A stretch of DNA of 20,958 nucleotides, from NCBI GenBank assembly GCA_903916775.1, contig CAIWXY010000137.1:1-20958 (forward strand), given 5' to 3'. This DNA comes from an uncultured Actinomycetes bacterium (lineage in GTDB: Bacteria; Actinomycetota; Actinomycetes; Nanopelagicales; Nanopelagicaceae). Made by a program: the position numbers and the translations under genes. Below the pieces are notes generated by a model that did not search any database, was not told where the DNA came from, and was given only the letters and a program-made list of their open reading frames with translations. This document shows positions 16,113 to 20,958 of this stretch, piece after piece. Numbering within the stretch: position 1 is the first letter of the stretch; the number at the start of each line of letters is the position of its first letter.

Positions 16113-16116
16113 AACT
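16111..16116 (+). promoter_or_regulatory. Candidate leaderless -10 element of the alpha/beta hydrolase gene
   Basis: TAAACT is followed by six bases (TATTTT) and the GTG start at 16123. It overlaps the opposing -10 of the aldehyde dehydrogenase gene by two bases (16111-16112). Any -35 would lie within the aldehyde dehydrogenase coding region; no good match was seen. Confidence 0.5.
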
Positions 16117-16122
16117 TATTTT

Positions 16123-16833
16123 GTGTCTGAGTTAATACGTCCGAGCACCGTTTTGCCGGCCAATCGTCGCCCCTTTTCATTTCTCACGAGAGACGGGCTT
16201 CGGCTGATCGGAGAAGTTGCTTCGCCAATTGATGCCACAACAGCCTCATTGCTCTGCCTGCATCCCAACCCAAGCGGCGGGGGAATGATGGATAGCCATA
16301 TCTATAAGAAGGCTTCCAATCGATTACCTGCAATGGCTGGTATCGAGATCATTCGTTTCAATACTCGCGGAACCACGAGCGAAGCCGGGACATCTGAAGG
16401 AGTTTTCGATAACGGCGAAGCCGAGAAAGCTGATGTCTTGGCAGCTATAGATTTTTGTTTCGATGAGCTGGTGGTCAAAGATCTTTGGATTGTCGGTTGG
16501 TCATTCGGTACAGATTTAGCGCTTAGATATGCCAAAGATGCTCGCATCAAGGGATTGATTCTTTTGAGTCCACCACTGCAACGCACGCAAGGCAGCGATC
16601 TTGAGTTTTGGGAGAAAGATCCACGCCCAGTTCATGCATTTATTCCAGAGCATGATGAGTACCTCAATCCAACCCAGGCCGTTGAGCGCTTTGCATCATT
16701 TCCTTCGCTCAATCTCAATCCGATTGCTGGAGCAAAACACTTGTGGGTGGGAGAACCCTACGTCTATCGAATTCTGAGTGAGATCACTGCCATCATCGCG
16801 CCAGAGCGTTTGCCACTTCCTACCGAGATTTAA
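16123..16833 (+). CDS. Alpha/beta hydrolase-fold protein
   Basis: A 236-residue soluble alpha/beta hydrolase of unknown substrate. It resembles the group with an LHPNPSGGG-type oxyanion strand (45-54) and an IRFNTRGTTSEAG block (77-89). The likely triad is Ser127 in the nucleophile elbow GWSFG, Asp178 in PEHDEYL and His206 in GAKHLW. The start is a GTG, supported by the close TAAACT hexamer and by the first conserved strand beginning soon after. It is divergent from the aldehyde dehydrogenase gene and ends convergently on the AI-2E-type gene, with the two stops sharing one TTAA. An esterase or thioesterase role linked to the dehydrogenase is possible but unproven. Confidence 0.88.
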   Translation: MSELIRPSTVLPANRRPFSFLTRDGLRLIGEVASPIDATTASLLCLHPNPSGGGMMDSHIYKKASNRLPAMAGIEIIRFNTRGTTSEAGTSEGVFDNGEAEKADVLAAIDFCFDELVVKDLWIVGWSFGTDLALRYAKDARIKGLILLSPPLQRTQGSDLEFWEKDPRPVHAFIPEHDEYLNPTQAVERFASFPSLNLNPIAGAKHLWVGEPYVYRILSEITAIIAPERLPLPTEI

Positions 16834-17948
16834 CTTACATCTGCTTTAGGAAAAACGACCTCGTCGAGAATTAGTAGGACAGCTGCCGCAATAGGCACAG
16901 CAAGTATGCCTCCGACAATGCCAAGAAGGCTCACACCAATGAGCGCGGAGATGATCGTAACAAGTCCGGGAATAGATAGTGATCGGCGCATGATGCGTGG
17001 CATGATGTAATAGTTTTCCAACTGGACGTAAGCGATATAAAGACAGAGCACCACAATTGCACTTGTAGGTGATTTGGTCAGCGCTACCAATGTGAATGCT
17101 GTGCATCCCAAGATATGACCAACGAGTGGAATTAGTCCGCAGATAAAGACCAATAACGCGACAGCCTGCGGGTAGGGGATACGCAGCGCAAGAGCGAGAG
17201 TAAGCGCGAAGATGGCAGCTATGAATGCAACTGTGGCCTGGCCACTGACGAAACTACCAATACGTCGCACGATGGCATCGGTAATTTTCGAGACTCGATC
17301 ACGGCGACTTCGCGGCACAAAGCGGTAAGCCGTGGATGTCACTGTAGGCAATGAGGCCAAAAAGTAGAGCGTCAAGACCATGATTGTGAGGGTCGCGATC
17401 GCTCCCGACAAAACGGCCTTACCTACTCCAATCACGCCACCGAAAGCGGTGATGACAAATTGGCCATTGTGAATCGATGAAGCCACCTTCTTTTGAATAC
17501 TGTCGATGATTCCATAGTGCGTATTAAGTTTGGCAAGAGTCGGATTGTTCTTCAGGTTGGAGATGAGGTCTGGGGCATTTCGAACGAGCGAGTCGAGTTG
17601 TTTGATGACTGGCGGGATCACAACTGCCGCAAAGAGGCCGACAAATGCGACTACACAGCCGATCACGACCAGGACCGCATATTTGCGAGCAAGTCCACGC
17701 CTGCGAAAGAACTCCACGGCAGGGTTTAGTCCCGCAGCTAGGAAGAGGGAGATGACGATCAGGACAAAGACTTGGCTAGCGCTCGCCAGTGCCTTGAGTA
17801 ATGTGATTGCGATAACACCGCCGGCTGCAGCGAGAAAGCCAAAATAGAAAGGATGGGCTCGATCGAGAGGCTCCCCACTCTGCCCCAAGGATTCTGCAGG
17901 GGATGGGGATTTAGTGCCGAAATGAAGTGAAGGTTTCTTGAGCGCCAT
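16830..17948 (-). CDS. AI-2E/PerM-family membrane transporter-like protein
   Basis: A 372-residue multi-pass inner-membrane protein of the AI-2E transporter (TqsA/PerM/YhhT) family, whose members are proposed exporters or ion/solute antiporters. The family pattern is clear: hydrophobic segments near residues 34-58, 60-80 and 90-112, a soluble stretch of about 80 residues (IKQLDSLVRNAPDLISNL onward), then several more membrane segments to the C-terminus, with LIPLVGHILG typical of the family. The reading frame stays open upstream to 18230, but that extension overlaps the divergent DUF4032 gene and is not hydrophobic or conserved-looking. The ATG at 17948 (MALKKPSLHF) is therefore chosen. TATCAT ends 6 nt before it, and no Shine-Dalgarno is present. 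Substrate unknown. Confidence 0.92.
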   Translation of the reverse strand: MALKKPSLHFGTKSPSPAESLGQSGEPLDRAHPFYFGFLAAAGGVIAITLLKALASASQVFVLIVISLFLAAGLNPAVEFFRRRGLARKYAVLVVIGCVVAFVGLFAAVVIPPVIKQLDSLVRNAPDLISNLKNNPTLAKLNTHYGIIDSIQKKVASSIHNGQFVITAFGGVIGVGKAVLSGAIATLTIMVLTLYFLASLPTVTSTAYRFVPRSRRDRVSKITDAIVRRIGSFVSGQATVAFIAAIFALTLALALRIPYPQAVALLVFICGLIPLVGHILGCTAFTLVALTKSPTSAIVVLCLYIAYVQLENYYIMPRIMRRSLSIPGLVTIISALIGVSLLGIVGGILAVPIAAAVLLILDEVVFPKADVS

Positions 17949-17954
17949 AGTTTG

Positions 17955-17960
17955 ATGATA
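17955..17960 (-). promoter_or_regulatory. Candidate leaderless -10 element of the AI-2E-type gene
   Basis: On the minus strand TATCAT (5/6 match to TATAAT) is followed by six bases (CAAACT) and the ATG at 17948. It also supports the short start over the long upstream frame. Confidence 0.55.
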
Positions 17961-17981
17961 CGCAATTTGTCCCCGAATACG

Positions 17982-17987
17982 AGAGGA
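17982..17987 (+). promoter_or_regulatory. Ribosome binding site deciding the DUF4032 start
   Basis: AGAGGA lies 7 nt upstream of the ATG at 17995 but only 1 nt upstream of the ATG at 17989. The spacing favours the second ATG. Confidence 0.65.
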
Positions 17988-17994
17988 TATGGGT

Positions 17995-19251
17995 ATGGGT
18001 GAGCTAAGAATTACGGGATTGAGCGAAGAGATGCTCTCGCTCTCCCATATGCCTTGGCGCAAGCCGCTTGAGGATTGGCCAGAAGATCCCGGCCTGACCT
18101 CGATGCGAGGCATCTCTCGCCACGTTGTTCGGCTAATCCGTACGGGGGAGACCGAGCGGGAAGTTTTCGCAGTTAAAGAGACTGTCGAAGTCTTTGCTAA
18201 AAAGGAATACGAAATTCTTCGCGAGCTCAATCATCGAAGCGCACCATGTGTTGAGCCGGTAGCGATCGTTGATGGCAGACTTGACGATCAAGCTAACCCT
18301 CTTCCGGTCGCAATCGTCACTCGCTATCTTCCTTACTCACTTCCTTATCGAGTCATCATGAGTGGCGATGTCACTCCTCACGAGATCACAACTATGGCGA
18401 ATGCGCTCGCGCTCTTGCTCGTACGATTGCATTTGCTCGGATTCTGGTGGGGCGATTGTTCGCTCTCCAATACCTTGTTCCGTCGAGATGCGAACGAGTA
18501 CGCGGCTTATCTTGTTGATGCAGAGACAGGTGAGTTCCAGACACATTTGAGCAATGGCCAACGCGAACATGATTTAGATATTGCACATTTCAACGTTGCA
18601 GCCGAGCTGGAAGATCTGGCGATGGCCGGAGTCTTGCATCCAGGTATGGATCCAATTCGTGCCGCCGATGGAGTCATCAAACGTTACCGCCGTTTATGGC
18701 AGATGCTTAAAGAGCCACAGATCTTGGATCCTTCTGATCGACATGCAGTTGAGAAAGCTATGCGCTCGGTTCAGGACCTTGGTTTTGCGGTGGAAGAGGT
18801 CGAAGTAACTCTCGACGGCGATAAGGGCGCACTTAAATTCACTCCAAAGCTTGTGGCTGCTGGCTACCACCAGAGTCGTCTCTGGGAGTTGATGGGTATA
18901 CATGCAGAAGAACTACAAGCTAAGCGTCTTCTTGCTTCATTTGATCGCTTCCGCGGCCGTGAGAAGAAACCGCTACCTCCTATTGAAGATAGTGCCAGAC
19001 GCTGGTTACTTGAAACGTATCAGCGCGTGATGAATATGATTCCTAAGGAACTCCAAGGTCGTGTGGAGCCAGCACAAATGTTCCACGAGATTTTGGAGCA
19101 TCGTTGGTATCTGGGTGAAAAAGCTGGTGGAGATCCTGGCCTGACATTTGCTACAGAGGATTACATCAAAACAATTTTGCCTTATCGAAACCAGTACGGA
19201 GCAAATGTGCAAGAGCGTTACGAGCATAAAGATGCGCAGGTCTGGACATGA
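17995..19251 (+). CDS. DUF4032 protein with kinase-like (LPS-kinase/RIO-type) domain
   Basis: A 418-residue cytoplasmic protein found widely in actinobacteria; function unknown. The N-terminal half reads like a small-molecule or protein kinase of the LPS-kinase/RIO superfamily: Lys61 in EVFAVKET (ATP-binding Lys), Glu71 in AKKEYEIL (ion-pair partner), hinge VTRYLPYSLP (108-117), a catalytic-loop-like GDCSLSNTLF with Asp154 and Asn159, and YLVDAETGE with Asp175 as metal ligand (DFG-like). The second half (about 225-390) is the DUF4032 region. The start at 17995 is chosen over 17989 from ribosome-binding-site spacing. The stop TGA overlaps the next gene's ATG (ATGA), so it is translationally coupled to the thioredoxin-fold/TPR gene. 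Substrate unknown. Confidence 0.88.
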   Translation: MGELRITGLSEEMLSLSHMPWRKPLEDWPEDPGLTSMRGISRHVVRLIRTGETEREVFAVKETVEVFAKKEYEILRELNHRSAPCVEPVAIVDGRLDDQANPLPVAIVTRYLPYSLPYRVIMSGDVTPHEITTMANALALLLVRLHLLGFWWGDCSLSNTLFRRDANEYAAYLVDAETGEFQTHLSNGQREHDLDIAHFNVAAELEDLAMAGVLHPGMDPIRAADGVIKRYRRLWQMLKEPQILDPSDRHAVEKAMRSVQDLGFAVEEVEVTLDGDKGALKFTPKLVAAGYHQSRLWELMGIHAEELQAKRLLASFDRFRGREKKPLPPIEDSARRWLLETYQRVMNMIPKELQGRVEPAQMFHEILEHRWYLGEKAGGDPGLTFATEDYIKTILPYRNQYGANVQERYEHKDAQVWT

Positions 19252-20156
19252 GTATGCCAAATAATTTTGGAAGTGCATTTGATTTAGGAGCACTCAAAAA
19301 TCCTGTCCCAGCAGATGCAATTCAGGGAATTCCTGTCACGCAGAAAAACTTGATGGAAGAGTTCCTTCCAGCATCTAACCAAATCCCAGTCATCATTGTG
19401 TGCTGGTCCTCAAAAAGTAAGCCATCCCTCGAAGCAATGGCGGGACTTGGAACGCTCTTTGATGAGATTGCGCAGCTCGGCCCAGATGCACCATGGCTCC
19501 TCGGAAACCTCAACGTGGATATGGAGCATGCCGTTGTTAAAGCACTTCAGATCCCAACAGTTCCCTTCGCCATTGCCTTAATCGGCGAGCAACTTGTTCC
19601 GCTCTTTGAAACACTGCCAAGTCCAGAGCAACTTCGCCTGGTTGTCGATCGCGTTGTTGCACTGGCAACCGAGCGTGGAATCGGAGTCGGGACAGCCGCA
19701 GCAACTCACACCGATGAAGCCGCAGCGGAAGTAGAAGAGAAGCTAGAGCCAGAAGAACTTGCTGCGTTAGAAGCGCTAGAAGCCTCAGATTATGCTGGCG
19801 CGAAGAAAGCCTATGAAGCATGGCTCAATCGTGTGCCTGGCAATAACTTAGCTCAACTCGGGCTAGCTCAGGTCACCCTTCTAGCTCGAATTGAAGGTTT
19901 GGATCCCGCAATCGTGCTACCGGCCGCCGCCACCGATCCAAGCAATGCGCAGCTTGCAGCTCAGGCTGCAGATATCGAAGTAGCTCAGGGCAATTACGAA
20001 GCCGCATTCACTCGCCTTATCGGTGCAGTCAAGCTCACTGCCGGTGATGAGCGCAAGCTCGCACGAGAACATCTTGTCTCGCTCTTTGCTTTGGTAGATC
20101 CAGCTGATCCGCTGCTCGCAAAAGCTCGGCAGCAGTTGGCGAGTGCGCTCTTTTGA
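19248..20156 (+). CDS. YbbN/CnoX-like thioredoxin-fold TPR protein lacking active-site cysteines
   Basis: A 302-residue cytoplasmic protein with an N-terminal thioredoxin fold (about 25-135) and a C-terminal tetratricopeptide region (about 165-300, including LEASDYAGAKKAYEAWL). This matches the YbbN/CnoX architecture of chaperone-linked holdases. Where thioredoxin has W-A-x-W-C-G-P-C, this protein has W53-S-S-K-S-K-P-S60, so both redox cysteines are replaced by Ser. The cis-Pro loop (IPTVPFAIAL, about 102-111) is kept. A dithiol-disulfide exchange role is therefore unlikely, and a chaperone or scaffold role is inferred. The ATG overlaps the DUF4032 stop by 4 nt; a second ATG at 19254 is an alternative start. 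It overlaps the TTG start of the following MFS gene. Confidence 0.88.
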   Translation: MSMPNNFGSAFDLGALKNPVPADAIQGIPVTQKNLMEEFLPASNQIPVIIVCWSSKSKPSLEAMAGLGTLFDEIAQLGPDAPWLLGNLNVDMEHAVVKALQIPTVPFAIALIGEQLVPLFETLPSPEQLRLVVDRVVALATERGIGVGTAAATHTDEAAAEVEEKLEPEELAALEALEASDYAGAKKAYEAWLNRVPGNNLAQLGLAQVTLLARIEGLDPAIVLPAAATDPSNAQLAAQAADIEVAQGNYEAAFTRLIGAVKLTAGDERKLAREHLVSLFALVDPADPLLAKARQQLASALF

Positions 20157-20958
20157 TTGATCCAGTAGCTCTTGCGCCAAAACTAGAAGCTCGATATCAG
20201 CGCAATCTTTTCTTCTTCTTTGGTCTAGCCATTTTGGCGATCGCAGCCAGAACTCCAGACCTTAAAAGCGATCTGCACGTCAATGACGGAACATACGGAG
20301 TGCTCGTCAGTCTTGGTGCGGTAGGCGCAATGTTTTCATTTTTCACTGTAGGCCAGCTTGTTCACAAAATTGGAGTTAAACCAGTTGTACTAGTAACTGG
20401 CTCGCTGACATTCGCGACGATTGCGATGATTCCGCATATTCATTCACCGCTTATCTACGTATTGATTAACATGATTTTGGGCTTTGCATTCAATGCTTAC
20501 AACATTGCAATTCATGATCAAGCCCTGAAACGTCAGGCCGATAGTGGCGAATTAATCTTGCCTCGACTTCACGGCGTCTGGTCGATTGGCACCTTATTAA
20601 CTGTAGCGATTGCAGTTGCAGTAACGGCTCATGTCTCATTCGCTTGGCATATTGACACTCTGATGTTTATTTGTTGGATGGGCACTGTTTACTCGACCAT
20701 ACGTCTTACACCTGTATTGATAAAGGGTTCTTCGCAGCACGATCCCAACTCCTCTATTAAAGTCAAAGCCCTCTGGCATATGTTCTTGGACGATAAATTA
20801 ATCGGCATTGCCTACCTCTGTGCAGTGATGGTTGAATTTTCGACAAATGACTGGGCCACACTCGTTGCACATCAAGAGATCAAAGCAAGTACGACTCTGA
20901 GCATCTTGCCTTATCTGCTTTTTATGGTTGGCATGATTGCGGGACGTCTGATTGTTCA
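20153..20958 (+). CDS. MFS transporter, N-terminal part (3' truncated by window)
   Basis: The frame is open from a TTG at 20153 to the window end, 268 codons. The product is a multi-pass major facilitator superfamily protein: about seven hydrophobic segments are visible, a TM1 end IAARTPDLKSDLHVNDG, the loop 2-3 motif GQLVHKIGVKP, and VEFSTNDWATL after the central loop, which resembles the ExxxxDW motif of the YbjJ/FucP-like group. The TTG overlaps the TGA of the upstream gene (TTGA), so translational coupling is likely; no in-frame ATG or GTG gives a better start before the first membrane helix. Substrate unknown. The 3' end lies outside the window. Confidence 0.88.
   Translation, partial: MIDPVALAPKLEARYQRNLFFFFGLAILAIAARTPDLKSDLHVNDGTYGVLVSLGAVGAMFSFFTVGQLVHKIGVKPVVLVTGSLTFATIAMIPHIHSPLIYVLINMILGFAFNAYNIAIHDQALKRQADSGELILPRLHGVWSIGTLLTVAIAVAVTAHVSFAWHIDTLMFICWMGTVYSTIRLTPVLIKGSSQHDPNSSIKVKALWHMFLDDKLIGIAYLCAVMVEFSTNDWATLVAHQEIKASTTLSILPYLLFMVGMIAGRLIV

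Noticed and set aside
17493..17847. Two overlapping plus-strand open frames opposite the AI-2E-type gene
   Set aside because: Both are antisense shadows of a clear membrane protein gene.
17949..18230. N-terminal extension of the AI-2E-type gene to a start at 18230
   Set aside because: The extension overlaps the start of the divergent DUF4032 gene, is Ser/Arg-rich without family similarity, and the ATG at 17948 has a well-placed -10 hexamer.

Overview
The window looks like chromosome from an actinobacterium with a compact, medium-GC genome. A freshwater acI-type lineage (Nanopelagicales, e.g. Planktophila or Nanopelagicus) is my best guess, but this is inference. The cues are the gene set (ATP synthase, PduO and MurA close together; a MurA with Asp at the catalytic Cys position; a DUF4032 protein; a YbbN-like thioredoxin-fold/TPR protein; an 'RSRNAPR' Zn-ribbon protein), very short intergenic gaps, and many start codons that appear to be leaderless.

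Layout. (1) 2-3116: the 3' end of the F1F0 ATP synthase operon, atpA (partial), atpG, atpD and an unusually short atpC, closed by a strong UUCG-loop terminator. (2) 3163-11445: a TetR-type regulator (minus strand), divergent from a giant gene of about 2,500 codons. The giant gene encodes a secreted mosaic surface protein: signal peptide, LamG-like domain, Cys-paired Ig-like repeats, cadherin-like sandwich, BspA-type leucine-rich repeats, FN3, nine Listeria-Bacteroides (Flg_new) repeats, a second FN3, a Pro-rich stalk and a possible degenerate OmpA-like C-terminus. This block appears inserted into a core neighbourhood that in many actinobacteria runs from atpC to pduO and murA. (3) 11460-13385: murA (minus) and pduO (plus), divergent. 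(4) 13406-14640: a secreted Lys-rich protein (minus), divergent from a small Zn-ribbon protein (plus). (5) 14637-16833: an aldehyde dehydrogenase (minus) and an alpha/beta hydrolase (plus), divergent from only 22 bp. (6) 16830-17948: an AI-2E/PerM-family membrane protein (minus). (7) 17995-20958: a translationally coupled set on the plus strand, a DUF4032 kinase-like protein, a thioredoxin-fold/TPR protein without active-site cysteines, and an MFS transporter that runs off the window.

Two architectural patterns stand out. Six genes have a -10-like hexamer (TAGACT, TAGGCT, CAAAAT, TAGTCT, TAAACT, TATCAT) ending exactly 6 nt before the start codon, as expected for leaderless mRNAs. Two convergent gene pairs end on one shared TTAA tetranucleotide that supplies both stop codons. 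No tRNA, rRNA, CRISPR array or insertion sequence was seen. Gaps between genes are all under 150 nt, so no stretch above 300 bases lacks a gene.
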